Positions 9,612-17,324 are shown, numbered from the stretch's first letter. The stretch: DNA of 44,938 nucleotides from Cellulosimicrobium composti (GCF_009711085.1 NZ_WMKA01000032.1:1-44938); one strand, 5' to 3'. Translations and numbers: made by a program. Notes: generated by a model not told the origin, from the sequence alone.

Positions 9612-9927
9612 CCACGGCGGCTGAGCCCAGATTGGAGCCGTGCCCAGCCCGTCGCGACTCCCAACTCGCACCAGCCCCCTGCCCGATACCGCGCCAACGC
9701 GCCCTTTTCGCCGCGCGACGGCCCACATGCAATACCCGCTGGTCCGACCCTCACCCGGCTCTGAAGCGCGCGCCGTGCCATCCCGCAGCGATCGTCCCGT
9801 AAGACCAACCCCTACCGAGACACCCCGCGCCGTCACGACGCGTGAGCCGGCGCCTCGGATTCTCTGTCTCGCTAGACCCGCCCGCAAATATGCCCGATGA
9901 GGGCAGCTCATCTGCGACACTCCTGCC
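9612..9927. other. Gene-free stretch holding left recombination site
   Basis: No gene seen. The right third (9809-9927) is the upstream part of the recombinase repeat described separately. It contains CCCCTACCGAGACACC (9809-9824), GTCTCGCTAGACCCG (9866-9880) and GCTCATCTGCGACACTC (9906-9922). The first two contain CTACCGAGAC and its near reverse complement GTCTCGCTAG, consistent with paired binding sites for the recombinase. Confidence 0.5.
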
Positions 9928-10482
9928 ATGACTGCGACGCTCGTCGGCTACGCCCGGTGCTCGACCGCCGAGCAAGACCTCACCGCCCAACGGCAGGCCC
10001 TCGAGTCGATGGGCGTCGACCCGCGCCGCGTCTACGTCGACCAGGGCGTGACCGGCACCCACCGCGACCGCCCCGGCTTGCGCGAGGCCTTGGCCGCGAC
10101 GCGGGCCGGGGACACACTCGTGGTAACCAAGCTCGACCGCCTCGCCCGCTCGATCCGCGACGCACGCGACATCGTCGACGAGCTCACCACCCACGGCGTC
10201 CGCCTCCAGATCGGAGGCACCGTCCACGACCCGAACGACCCCGTCGGCCGACTGCTGCTCAACGTCCTCGCGATGGTCGCCGAGTTCGAGGCCGACCTGA
10301 TCCGTGCCCGCACCCGCGAAGGCATGGCCATCGCGAAGGCCAAGGGCAAGCTCAGGGGCCGTAGGCCCAAGCTCACCCCCGCCCAGGAGCGTCACCTCGT
10401 CGACCTTCACCGGGCCGGCAGCCATACCTCCGCCGAGATCGCCGAGCTCTTCGGCATCTCCCGGGCAACCGTCTATCGCGCA
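9809..10482 (+). repeat. Left arm of recombinase inverted repeat
   Basis: This 674-bp arm holds a putative recombination site and the recombinase gene up to codon 185. It matches 12311-12985 in inverted orientation. The encoded proteins differ at 10 of 185 positions, and blocks of the upstream DNA are identical, including CTACCGAGACACC and GCTCATCTGCGACACTC. Outside the arms the sequences differ. The two arms enclose the ImmA/IrrE-DUF4411 pair. Confidence 0.75.
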
Positions 10483-10527
10483 GTTGAGCGTCACGGTCGA
10501 CTCACACAGCCCACTAGCGGCCGCTAA
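9928..10527 (+). CDS. Serine recombinase, copy 1 (resolvase/invertase)
   Basis: A 199-aa recombinase. MTATLVGYARCSTAEQDL gives the catalytic Ser12; GVTGTHRDRPGL, VVTKLDRLARS and the FEADLIRARTREGM helix complete the catalytic domain. The C-terminal LTPAQERHLVDLHRAG and SAEIAELFGISRATVYRAV form a Hin/Tn3-type helix-turn-helix. It ends normally with a basic tail. A copy with 10 changes in the first 185 residues lies in the opposite direction at 12865-12197. The site-like repeats upstream suggest it acts on sites flanking the segment 9809-12985. With inverted sites the expected product is inversion; excision would need direct sites. No transposase is linked. Confidence 0.9.
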   Translation: MTATLVGYARCSTAEQDLTAQRQALESMGVDPRRVYVDQGVTGTHRDRPGLREALAATRAGDTLVVTKLDRLARSIRDARDIVDELTTHGVRLQIGGTVHDPNDPVGRLLLNVLAMVAEFEADLIRARTREGMAIAKAKGKLRGRRPKLTPAQERHLVDLHRAGSHTSAEIAELFGISRATVYRAVERHGRLTQPTSGR

Positions 10528-10556
10528 CTCACCAACACATACGGGAGGATTCGCAG

Positions 10557-11753
10557 ATGGCCAAGTCGATCCCCGCGCTCGTCGAGCCCTCCGTGCTGCG
10601 CTGGGCGCGAGAAACGATCGACCTGACGCCGGTGGCCGCTGCACGAAAACTCGGGATCCCCGAGGACCGCGTGGCAGCATGGGAATCCGGTGACGCGCAG
10701 CCGACGGTCGCACAACTGCGCAATGCGGCAAAGCTCTACCGACGGTCGCTGGGCGTCTTCTACCTCCCCGCCCCTCCGGAGGGCTTCGACACGCTCAGAG
10801 ACTTCCGCCGACTCGACGGCGCAGCGGCAGGCCCATGGTCTCCTGCGCTTCACGCCGACTACAGGCGGGCTCACCTACAGCGGGAATACCTCCTTGAGCT
10901 CGCCGAGATTGACGACGTCGCACCGCCTTCAGCGTGGAGACTCTCGGCGCTACCTACCAACGACGAGCAGATCGCAGCAGTGGCGCGCGAGAACCTCCTT
11001 GCGCGCTCACCCCTTCCCCTCCCCCGCGGCGCAGGGACGACATACGAGCATCTCAATGCCTGGATCGCCGCTCTCGAGACAGCTGGCGTGCTCGTCATGG
11101 CCACGGCCGGTGGAAACGTAGCGACGACAGAGATGCGCGGCTTCTCGCTGTACTTCGATGAGGTCCCCGTCATCGTCGTCAACGGTGCCGACGCCGCCCG
11201 CGGACGTCTCTTCAGCCTCATCCACGAGTACGCACACCTGCTCCTTCACACAGAGGGCCTCTGCGACACCATCACGGACACTCGAGCCACCTCGCCAGAT
11301 CGACAGCTTGAGGCGCGCTGCAACGCGATCGCGGCCGCCATCCTGATGCCGTCCGCGCTCGTCCTCGCCCGACCCGAAGTGATAGCTCGACAGGGCGACC
11401 CCGCCGGTTGGGACTACGACGCACTCGCTTCGGCCGCCCGACCCTTCGGCACCAGCGCAGAAGCGTTCCTTCGTCGACTGGTCACCCTGGGTCGCGTGGA
11501 CCGCTCGTTCTACCGCGCACAGCGCGAGGCGTTCCTTGCCAGATACGAAGAGGAAGAAGCTCGATCGCGGCCCAAGGGCGGCAACTGGTACCGGAACACG
11601 GTTCGTGACCTCGGCAAGGGATACGTCCGGATCGTGGCTGATGCACACCGGCGCCGAGTCATCGACAGCTACACCGCCGCGACGTACCTGAACGCCAAGG
11701 TCGGCCAGATCCCACGGCTGGCCAACACCGCCGCACTGAGCGAAGCGGTCTAG
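10557..11753 (+). CDS. XRE HTH plus ImmA/IrrE metallopeptidase, antitoxin-like
   Basis: A 398-aa protein with GGAGGA about eight bases before ATG 10557. Residues 9-60 are an XRE helix-turn-helix (LTPVAAARKLGIPEDRVAAWESGDAQPTV). Residues about 165-300 are an ImmA/IrrE-type zinc peptidase with HEYAH (His223, Glu224, His227) inside LFSLIHEYAHLLLH and a following RCNAIAAAILMP helix. The last 60 residues are a basic tail. ImmA proteins cleave repressors; proteins joining this domain to XRE are also found next to DUF4411/PIN-like genes as proposed toxin-antitoxin pairs, where this member would be the antitoxin and repressor. The DUF4411 gene starts 4 bp downstream. Activity of the peptidase in this role is unproven. 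Confidence 0.85.
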   Translation: MAKSIPALVEPSVLRWARETIDLTPVAAARKLGIPEDRVAAWESGDAQPTVAQLRNAAKLYRRSLGVFYLPAPPEGFDTLRDFRRLDGAAAGPWSPALHADYRRAHLQREYLLELAEIDDVAPPSAWRLSALPTNDEQIAAVARENLLARSPLPLPRGAGTTYEHLNAWIAALETAGVLVMATAGGNVATTEMRGFSLYFDEVPVIVVNGADAARGRLFSLIHEYAHLLLHTEGLCDTITDTRATSPDRQLEARCNAIAAAILMPSALVLARPEVIARQGDPAGWDYDALASAARPFGTSAEAFLRRLVTLGRVDRSFYRAQREAFLARYEEEEARSRPKGGNWYRNTVRDLGKGYVRIVADAHRRRVIDSYTAATYLNAKVGQIPRLANTAALSEAV

Positions 11754-11757
11754 AACC

Positions 11758-12228
11758 ATGACTGGCTTCTACTCGTTCGACACCAGCACCCTCCTCAACG
11801 GGCAACGCGACTTGCTGCCGCCAACCACCTTCCCCGCTGTCTGGGAACGCATCGAGCAGATGATCGGGGCAGGCCGGATCCGAGCGATTGACCTCGTACG
11901 CGAAGAGCTCGCGGCACGAGAAGACGAGGTCCACGCGTGGTCCCGCGCGCAGCCCGACCTCTTCGTTGAGCTCACACACGAGGTGCAGCTCGCTGTGCGA
12001 AGCGTCCTGGCCCAACATCAGCGCCTCATCGGTATCGGTAGCGGGCGTAGCGGCGCAGACCCCTTCGTCATCGCCTTGGCGCTCGTACACGACGGTGTCG
12101 TCGTGACGGAGGAGAACCCGAGTCGCAATCTCGCCCGACCCAAGATCCCTGACGTCTGCCAAGCGATGGGAGTCCGGCAACTCAACCTCCTCGGTTTCAT
12201 CCAGGAGCAAGGCTGGGTGTTTCGCTGA
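11758..12228 (+). CDS. DUF4411 PIN-like toxin candidate
   Basis: A 156-aa protein starting 4 bp after the ImmA/IrrE gene. It begins FYSFDTSTLLNG, with the first conserved PIN-like aspartate at residue 8; RAIDLVREELA gives the conserved glutamates near residues 46-47; SGADPFVIALAL gives the second aspartate, and VVTEENPS the last strand. These match DUF4411, a PIN-fold family of predicted RNases. Pairing with an upstream XRE-ImmA/IrrE gene is a known arrangement, predicted as a toxin-antitoxin module. Its 3' end overlaps the oppositely oriented recombinase copy 2 by 32 bp, so convergent transcription may affect both. RNase activity is inferred from the fold. Confidence 0.8.
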   Translation: MTGFYSFDTSTLLNGQRDLLPPTTFPAVWERIEQMIGAGRIRAIDLVREELAAREDEVHAWSRAQPDLFVELTHEVQLAVRSVLAQHQRLIGIGSGRSGADPFVIALALVHDGVVVTEENPSRNLARPKIPDVCQAMGVRQLNLLGFIQEQGWVFR

Positions 12229-12865
12229 TCGATGACGCGACCCGGTACCTTGCCCGTGGTGCGTTGACGGGTTGAGACCGCCTACTGGCCGGCCGCGAGG
12301 AACGCCCCATCGCGCGGTAGACGGTGGCGCGAGAGACGCCGAAGAGTTCGGCAATCTCGGCGGAGGTGTGGTTGCCGGCACGGTGGAGGTCGACGAGGTG
12401 TCGCTCCTGGGCGGGGGTGAGCTTGGGCTTGCGGCCCTTGAGCTTGCCCTTGGCCTTGGCAATGGCCATGCCTTCGCGGGTGCGGGCTCGGATGAGGTCG
12501 GCCTCGAACTCCGCGACCATCGCAAGCACGTTGAGCAGGAGTCGGCCGACGGGGTCGCTTGGGTCGTGCACCGTGGCGCCGATCTGGAGCCGGACGTCGT
12601 GGGTGGTGAGCTCGTCGACGATGTCGCGTGCGTCGCGGATCGAGCGGGCGAGGCGGTCGAGCTTGGTAACCACGAGCGTGTCCCCGGCCCTGGTCGCGGC
12701 GAGGGCCTCGCGGAGCCCCGGACGGTCGCGGTGGGTGCCGGTCACGCCCTGGTCCACGTAGACGCGGCGCGGGTCGACGCCCATCGTCTCGAGCGCTTGG
12801 CGTTGGGCGTTGAGGTCTTGTTCGGCGGTCGAGCAGCGTGCGTACCCGATGAGCGTCGCGGTCAT
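12197..12865 (-). CDS. Serine recombinase, copy 2, altered C terminus
   Basis: A 222-aa frame. Residues 1-185 match copy 1 at 9928 except for 10 changes and keep the catalytic Ser12, VVTKLDRLARS and the helix-turn-helix SAEIAELFGVSRATVYRA. After residue 185 the sequence departs completely from copy 1: a Ser/Arg/Pro-rich tail is encoded partly by an IS30-like end (12255-12282) and partly by DNA overlapping the DUF4411 gene. So the native tail (about 14 residues in copy 1) has been replaced by about 37 unrelated residues. The catalytic core looks intact; DNA binding might be changed. It sits in inverted orientation to copy 1, closing a 3.2-kb segment. Confidence 0.85.
   Translation of the reverse strand: MTATLIGYARCSTAEQDLNAQRQALETMGVDPRRVYVDQGVTGTHRDRPGLREALAATRAGDTLVVTKLDRLARSIRDARDIVDELTTHDVRLQIGATVHDPSDPVGRLLLNVLAMVAEFEADLIRARTREGMAIAKAKGKLKGRKPKLTPAQERHLVDLHRAGNHTSAEIAELFGVSRATVYRAMGRSSRPASRRSQPVNAPRARYRVASSISETPSLAPG
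12255..12282. repeat. Isolated IS30-like end
   Basis: This 28-bp stretch matches 16103-16130, the end next to the IS30 transposase start, at 26 of 28 positions and in the same orientation. Flanking DNA is unlike on both sides, except that GGTACCTTGCC just left of it resembles the reverse complement of GGCAAGTACC just right of the other copy. No IS body accompanies it. It interrupts the tail of recombinase copy 2, so it is best explained as the remnant of an earlier IS30-family insertion. Confidence 0.65.
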
Positions 12866-12985
12866 GTTGTGAGTGTCGCAGATGAGCGGCCTTCACCGGG
12901 CACAATTCCGGGCGGGTCTACCGAGACGGCCTGGATCGCGGTGCCACCTCGGAGGGCGGCGGCGTGCAAGGTGTCTCGGTAGGGG
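12311..12985 (-). repeat. Right arm of recombinase inverted repeat
   Basis: Inverted partner of 9809-10482. Outside the gene it keeps GAGTGTCGCAGATGAGC (12871-12887), GGGTCTACCGAGAC (12914-12927) and, as outer edge, GGTGTCTCGGTAGGGG (12970-12985). In this arm the two 10-bp site halves CTACCGAGAC and GTCTCGGTAG are exact reverse complements, while the left arm has one mismatch. Similarity ends at 12985 on the outer side and near 12311 on the inner side. Confidence 0.75.
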
Positions 12986-13046
12986 ATCCGTATGCGGACA
13001 CCCGTTCGCGGGCAGAATGGCGACATGTCGAGCGCGGGGAGTGGCG

Positions 13047-13929
13047 ATGGGTGAGCTGGCGGAACATGAGGAGCGTGCGATACGCGACTATGTGAACAGC
13101 CAGTCGCCGAAGGACGACCAGGCTGGCCTCGTTCAGCGGGTCGATTCCCGGCGAGTGCTTGGGCGGACCCACGAGATCTTCGACGTCCACTGCGCGAAGA
13201 CGCGCTGGTGGGTGATCACGGATCCGACGAATCTCTACTTGCAGACCGACTTTCCGCAGGCAGAGCAGGCTCATCTTCCACGTCGGCCTCGGAGCGGTCA
13301 TCGCCGAGCGCAGTCGCGGCGACGCTGAGGACGAACCGGTCTCTCCGCCGTGGCGTCGATACCGTGACGCGCTCAAGGTGATGGACAACGTCTCGGAAGC
13401 CGAGGACTTCCAGGCGGTGGGGATTAAGTGTCGCGACGCGCTCATCGCTCTGGGCAAGCAGTACCGAGACGCTGATTGGGTCGGCCAGATCGCGGAGCCC
13501 CCGAAGGCGGCGGACTTCAAGGGTTGGGGCGGGATCTACGCCGAGAGGCTCTCTGAAGGCCGACAGCGCAGCTACCTCAAGGCCATCGTCGACAAGACGT
13601 GGGACCTCACTGTCGGGCTGCAGCACGACTCAAATGCCACTCCTGACGATGCGGATCTGGTTCTCGAAGCAACGGGACACCTCATCTCGACACTGACCAG
13701 GCTCGTGAGGCGACACGACCAGGACCAGCCTGCTCGGTGCCCGCAGTGCGAGTCTTACCGGCTCGTCGACGACATCCAGGACGACGATGAAGGCGAAGGC
13801 TTCTACGAGTCGGTCGTGTGCTCTGCATGCGGCTGGCGCTCCGAGCGGGCTTTTACCTCGTGGAAGGAGCACTTCACCCCCGAGCGCGTAGAACGGATTG
13901 CCAACTACCTAGCGGGACCGGGGCTATAA
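13047..13929 (+). pseudogene. Frameshifted zinc-ribbon protein, unknown family
   Basis: GGGGAG five bases before ATG 13047 starts a frame coding MGELAEHEERAIRDYVNSQ through DPTNLYLQTDFPQAEQA. Near 13262-13275 the protein-like signal moves to the next frame (LIFHVGLGAVIAERSR), which continues to 13929. One extra base in GAGCAGGCTCATC explains the change. Joined, the protein would be about 290 aa. Its last third has a zinc ribbon: CPQC (about 13738) and CSAC (about 13822) spaced by about 24 residues, with a Trp-rich end. No signal peptide or membrane segment. I do not recognise the family. The break is either a real mutation or a sequencing error; nothing else in the gene looks decayed. Confidence 0.65.
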
Positions 13930-13990
13930 GGGCGCGGGCGAGGGTCAGCCGCGCTCCGACCAGGGCCGATCTCGCTCTGCGCGTCGGCGC

Positions 13991-14308
13991 TCAATCCACC
14001 GCTTCAGCAGCGAGCCCAGCGTGGCGCCGACCACGGGCCCCGAGAATCCACGTCCACGTCTGCCCGGAGAGGGCTCGCATGGTCATCCAGCCGAGCAGGG
14101 CGCCTATCAGAGCGACCCATCCGACCATGAACGCGACCTCGCGACGGCTGCGAGCCATGCCGTCGAGCGTGACACAGGGCGTCGCACCTTGCCCCAGAAG
14201 CGTGAAACGGATGGGCCACCCCAGGGCCAGCATCCTCGCCCGCTCGCGCCAGACCTCGGTTGTGTGCACGCTCGGACGAGGTAGTCGACCAACGACGGGG
14301 GCGCCCAT
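13991..14308 (-). CDS. Possible small membrane protein, 105 aa
   Basis: The minus-strand frame from ATG 14308 has one clear hydrophobic segment (VAFMVGWVALIGALLGWM, about residues 58-75) after a basic stretch (ARSRREV), so a single-span protein is plausible. No Shine-Dalgarno sequence is seen before 14308, and that ATG overlaps the ATG of the plus-strand gene at 14307 by two bases, so the true start is probably internal: GTG near 14266 (VHTTEVW) or a later ATG. No family recognised. The call depends mainly on the membrane segment and on the otherwise empty space after 13929. Confidence 0.45.
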   Translation of the reverse strand: MGAPVVGRLPRPSVHTTEVWRERARMLALGWPIRFTLLGQGATPCVTLDGMARSRREVAFMVGWVALIGALLGWMTMRALSGQTWTWILGARGRRHAGLAAEAVD

Positions 14309-14747
14309 GCGGGAGGTGATCGCGCAGGAACAGCCGCGCTCACGCTGGTACTGGATCGGCCCCGTCTGCGGGTTCGCCGGGCTCGCCGGTGCGACTCACA
14401 GCCTGGCGGGCGGACGCACTGCGATGGTGCTCTTCATCGGGTTCTTCGCGGTGCTGCTCACTCTCATGCTCGTCGAGTTGTTCGCGCCAGTCGACCGGAG
14501 GCAGGTCATCGCGACTGACGAACGGCTCTTCGTCGGACGCTGGTGGCGGGTCGTGTCGATCGCGCGGCAGGACGTTCGAGCGGTTCGCGGCGACGTGCCT
14601 AATCGCCCGACGTGGTCCGACAGGGTCATCGTCGAGCATGTCGGCGGCGAACTGACGCTGGGCCGGTACGAGCAGCCGCCCGCGGTCGTGATCCAACGGT
14701 TGCAGGAATGGGCCGGGGTCGGTGAACGCCCCAACGGCCCAGCGTGA
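14307..14747 (+). CDS. Small membrane protein with PH-like tail, 146 aa
   Basis: ATG 14307 follows a GACGGGGGC run that can act as ribosome binding site. Residues 14-30 (YWIGPVCGFAGLAGATH) and 36-60 (TAMVLFIGFFAVLLTLMLVELFA) are two membrane segments. The rest (ATDERLFVGRWWRVVSIARQDVRAVRGD, then IVEHVGGELTLGRYEQPPAVVIQRL) reads as a small beta barrel resembling the bacterial PH domains found in two-span actinobacterial membrane proteins. The function is unknown. It ends 30 bp before the IS30 transposase stop codon, which faces it, so the insertion borders the gene closely. Confidence 0.7.
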   Translation: MREVIAQEQPRSRWYWIGPVCGFAGLAGATHSLAGGRTAMVLFIGFFAVLLTLMLVELFAPVDRRQVIATDERLFVGRWWRVVSIARQDVRAVRGDVPNRPTWSDRVIVEHVGGELTLGRYEQPPAVVIQRLQEWAGVGERPNGPA

Positions 14748-14777
14748 TTGATCGACTCCAGACTTGGGAGACGTGCC

Positions 14778-16070
14778 CTAGGCATCTTCGATCGGCTCGG
14801 CCGGAGCGCAACCGAGTTCGACTGACTCAAGACTGAGATGCGGTGAGCTGCGAGCACCAGCGCCGATGACCTCCGACGTGTGGAGAGACCGAACGCTACC
14901 CAGCGGCGATCTCTGCGGCCTTAGCCGTCGAGCCGTCGCCACGAACAGTTCAGTTGGCGAGACCCAGTCCAGGACCCTGCGCGGTCGCTCGTTGAGAAGC
15001 TTCTGGATCCGCTCGAGCTCGTGGTCGGTCGTCTCGGCGAGGTTGGTGCGTCGTGGGAGGTACTGGCGTAGGAGGCGGTTGGTGTTCTCGTTGGTGCCGC
15101 GCTGCCACGGGCTGCGGGGGTCGCAGAAGTAGACCGGGGCGTCGATGAGCGCGCTGAGGAAGGCGTGGTCGGCCATCTCGCGTCCGCGGTCCCAGGTCAG
15201 GGACTTGCACATGCCGGGTGGCACGTTGAACAGCGCGCGGGCGACGGCGATGCTGACGTCCTTGGCCTTGATCCCGTCCGGCAGCGGAACGATCTTCAGG
15301 TAGCGGGTTGTGCGCTCGACGAGGGTCGCGACCGCGCTCGGTCGCTTGCCCATCACGAGGTCACCCTCCCAGTGGCCGGGCTCGAGCCGGTCCGTCACGG
15401 TGGCGGGGCGGTGATGGATCGAGACCATGTCGCGCAGGTGCCCGCGACCGTGCGAACGCTTCACGAGCCGGGATCGGCGCATCGTGCGACCAGACCGCAG
15501 CCGCCGGTGGGTGGCCTTCGGGAGGTTCCGCGACGCCGGCAGATAGACGGCGCGGTAGATCGTCTCGTGCGAGACCCACATGCCGGGCTCGTCGGGATGT
15601 TCGCGGCGCAGCCACGCCGCGATCTGCTGCGGGGACCAGTCCAGCTCGAGCCGCGAGAGCACTATCGCCCGCAGCCGCTCGTCGATCGCGAGACGCGGCG
15701 CCCGTGGCCGCCTGGCTTCGACGCGGGCGCGCTCGTCGGCGACCGTAGCGCGGTAGGCGGCGCGGCCGCCGTTGCGGGCGATCTCGCGCGAGATCGTCGA
15801 CGCTGAACGGCCCAGCCCTTCGGCGACCCTCCGGGCAGAGAGACCAGCGGCGATCCCGCGCGAGATCTCTTCCCGCTCACCTGGGCTCAGGTGCCGCGGC
15901 GACCGTCTCGGCAGCACGGGTCGCACCCCGCCGTGACGGAGCAGGTACCGGCGCACGTGATGCTCCTGGAGGCCGGCGCGATCGGCGATCCGCCGTAGCG
16001 AATCGCCCTCGCCCCATGCTTGCCACACGACCTCCTGCACCGCTGCAGGCAGCGACGTCACGACACCCAT
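14778..16070 (-). CDS. IS30-family transposase
   Basis: A 430-aa transposase from ATG 16070, with GGAGGT four bases upstream. The N-terminal part has two helix-turn-helix regions (GDSLRRIADRAGL; LSARRVAEGLGRSASTISREIARNGG, typical of IS30). The DDE catalytic core shows HWEGDLVMGK (first Asp), LTWDRGREM (second Asp) and QRGTNENTNRLLRQYLPR (Glu), all in IS30 style. The usual C-terminal NERPRRVLDW...PTELF motif follows, and the frame then runs about 40 residues further than is usual, possibly into flanking DNA. A 28-bp end-like sequence is visible upstream (16103-16130), but no matching end was found after the stop. The element may therefore lack its left end and be immobile, although the transposase gene looks intact. 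Confidence 0.93.
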   Translation of the reverse strand: MGVVTSLPAAVQEVVWQAWGEGDSLRRIADRAGLQEHHVRRYLLRHGGVRPVLPRRSPRHLSPGEREEISRGIAAGLSARRVAEGLGRSASTISREIARNGGRAAYRATVADERARVEARRPRAPRLAIDERLRAIVLSRLELDWSPQQIAAWLRREHPDEPGMWVSHETIYRAVYLPASRNLPKATHRRLRSGRTMRRSRLVKRSHGRGHLRDMVSIHHRPATVTDRLEPGHWEGDLVMGKRPSAVATLVERTTRYLKIVPLPDGIKAKDVSIAVARALFNVPPGMCKSLTWDRGREMADHAFLSALIDAPVYFCDPRSPWQRGTNENTNRLLRQYLPRRTNLAETTDHELERIQKLLNERPRRVLDWVSPTELFVATARRLRPQRSPLGSVRSLHTSEVIGAGARSSPHLSLESVELGCAPAEPIEDA

Positions 16071-16102
16071 CCCGACCTCCACGACCACGCATCATCCACC
16101 CT

Positions 16103-16130
16103 CGTGGTGCGTTGGTGGGTTGAGACCGCC
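16103..16130. repeat. IS30 right end (inverted-repeat candidate)
   Basis: It lies 33 bp upstream of the transposase start, where an IS30 terminal repeat is expected. The core GGGTTGAGACCGCC reads outwards. It recurs at 12255-12282 with two changes (26 of 28 identical). Confidence 0.6.
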
Positions 16131-16232
16131 AGGTGGCAAGTACCCCGTGTGCGCACCGGCGAGCACGCATCGTGGGCGGTTGCTACGTCAACCCATCCAC
16201 AGGCGCGTACGCCTGCTACTCAGAAGGCAACG

Positions 16233-16493
16233 ATGGAGATCGGGATTGGCATTGCCCTCGGACTGCTCCTTGGCGCGCTCGCCGGCACGCTGCAACCGCG
16301 CAAGCTCTCCTACTGGCAGACCCTGCTCTTCACTCTGCCGGGAGTGATCGTCGCGCTCGCGCTCTACTGGGCATTCGATGATGATCGGTATGCCTACGCG
16401 ATCGCGTTCGCGGTGACGTTCGTCGCCGCAGCCGCCGCAGCGTACGCGGTAGCCCGGTCGCGTCAGAGGACCCGCCCAGACACGCGGTCCTGA
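16233..16493 (+). CDS. Small integral membrane protein, 86 aa
   Basis: ATG 16233 has AGAAGG five to six bases upstream. The product is mostly hydrophobic: segments at about 3-20 (IGIGIALGLLLGALAGTL), 31-46 (LLFTLPGVIVALALYW) and 56-74 (AIAFAVTFVAAAAAAYAVA), with a basic C-terminal tail (RSRQRTRPDTR). Three membrane spans are likely. No family recognised. It stands alone just outside the IS30 right end and may have been separated from its original neighbours by that insertion. Confidence 0.6.
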   Translation: MEIGIGIALGLLLGALAGTLQPRKLSYWQTLLFTLPGVIVALALYWAFDDDRYAYAIAFAVTFVAAAAAAYAVARSRQRTRPDTRS

Positions 16494-16627
16494 GCTGACC
16501 CGCGACGAAGCGATGTGACCACGGCTCCGTCGCGTGGGCCTCTAGATCGCGCGGACAACGTCCCAACAGACTGTCGACTCCCTACAAGGTTGTCGGACAC
16601 CGCAGAACCGACCGATTTTGAGGCGCA

Positions 16628-16644
16628 CCAGAACCGGGTTCTGG
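16628..16644. promoter_or_regulatory. Perfect 17-bp palindrome with GTTCTGG core
   Basis: CCAGAACC and GGTTCTGG are exact arms around one G. It lies in the 215-bp gene-free space between the small membrane gene and the convergent TetR gene. The CAGAAC/GTTCTG arms resemble the palindrome at 154-170. It could be a recombination half-site or a weak terminator hairpin. Confidence 0.4.
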
Positions 16645-16708
16645 AAGTTTCGAAACATCGTTCCTGTGCGTCGAATCAGCGCGCCCGCGCTGCGTCTGAC
16701 TCAGGTCT

Positions 16709-17302
16709 TCAGCGGAGAGCCTGGAACGCGTCGTCGAGCAGCTCGGAGAGCGTGCGGGCCCGTTCCAGGGCCACCCACTCGCCGAACGCGGCGTCGAGAC
16801 AGGCGAATGCCGCGTGGATCAGCGCGTGGGCGCGTAGCCGCCGAGTGGCTGCCAGGCCGCCGATCCGTTTGAGGACCTCCGGTTCGAACATCTGCCCCCA
16901 GGCCAGGTGCTTCTCCAGGTGGCGCGCCCGCAGCGAGGGCGAGCTCATCACGACCCGCATGGTGAGCATTCCGCGGTCGTTCTCGGCGTCGTCGACGAGC
17001 CGTTGCAGGGCTGCGCGCAGAGAGTCCCACGGCTGCTCGTCGGCCGGGCGGGCGGCGAGGTCGTCGGTGACCAGGCGCCCGTAGGGCATGGGGTCGCCGA
17101 CGACGGCGTCCTCCTTGCTGGTGAAGTACCGGAAGAAGCTGCGGGGCGAGATGCCGACGGCCCTGGCGACGTCGTCCACGGTCGTCGCGTCGAACCCGTG
17201 CTCGTCGAACAGCCGAAGCGCGCTCTCGGCCACCTGGTCGCGCACCGCGTCCCGGGCCGCACCCCGCAGGTCCAGGCGCGGGGATCGCGTGGCTTCACTC
17301 AT
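16709..17302 (-). CDS. TetR-family regulator
   Basis: A 197-aa TetR regulator from ATG 17302. Residues about 18-64 are the helix-turn-helix domain: ALRLFDEHGFDATTVDDVARAVGISPRSFFRYFTSKEDAV. The rest is the all-helical ligand domain; AATRRLRAHALIHAAFACLDAAFGEWV resembles the C-terminal part of actinobacterial TetR proteins acting beside oxidoreductases. It is divergent from the aldo-keto reductase gene with 84 bp between, and a perfect 21-bp palindrome lies in that gap, so it very likely represses both itself and the reductase. The ligand is unknown. Confidence 0.9.
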   Translation of the reverse strand: MSEATRSPRLDLRGAARDAVRDQVAESALRLFDEHGFDATTVDDVARAVGISPRSFFRYFTSKEDAVVGDPMPYGRLVTDDLAARPADEQPWDSLRAALQRLVDDAENDRGMLTMRVVMSSPSLRARHLEKHLAWGQMFEPEVLKRIGGLAATRRLRAHALIHAAFACLDAAFGEWVALERARTLSELLDDAFQALR

Positions 17303-17324
17303 GTGTCCGAGCATACTGCGCCGC

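Noticed and set aside
14690-14780. Left inverted repeat of the IS30 element
   Set aside because: A CCCCAACGGCCCA stretch near 14727 resembles part of the right end, but it needs gaps and lies within the end of a coding sequence.
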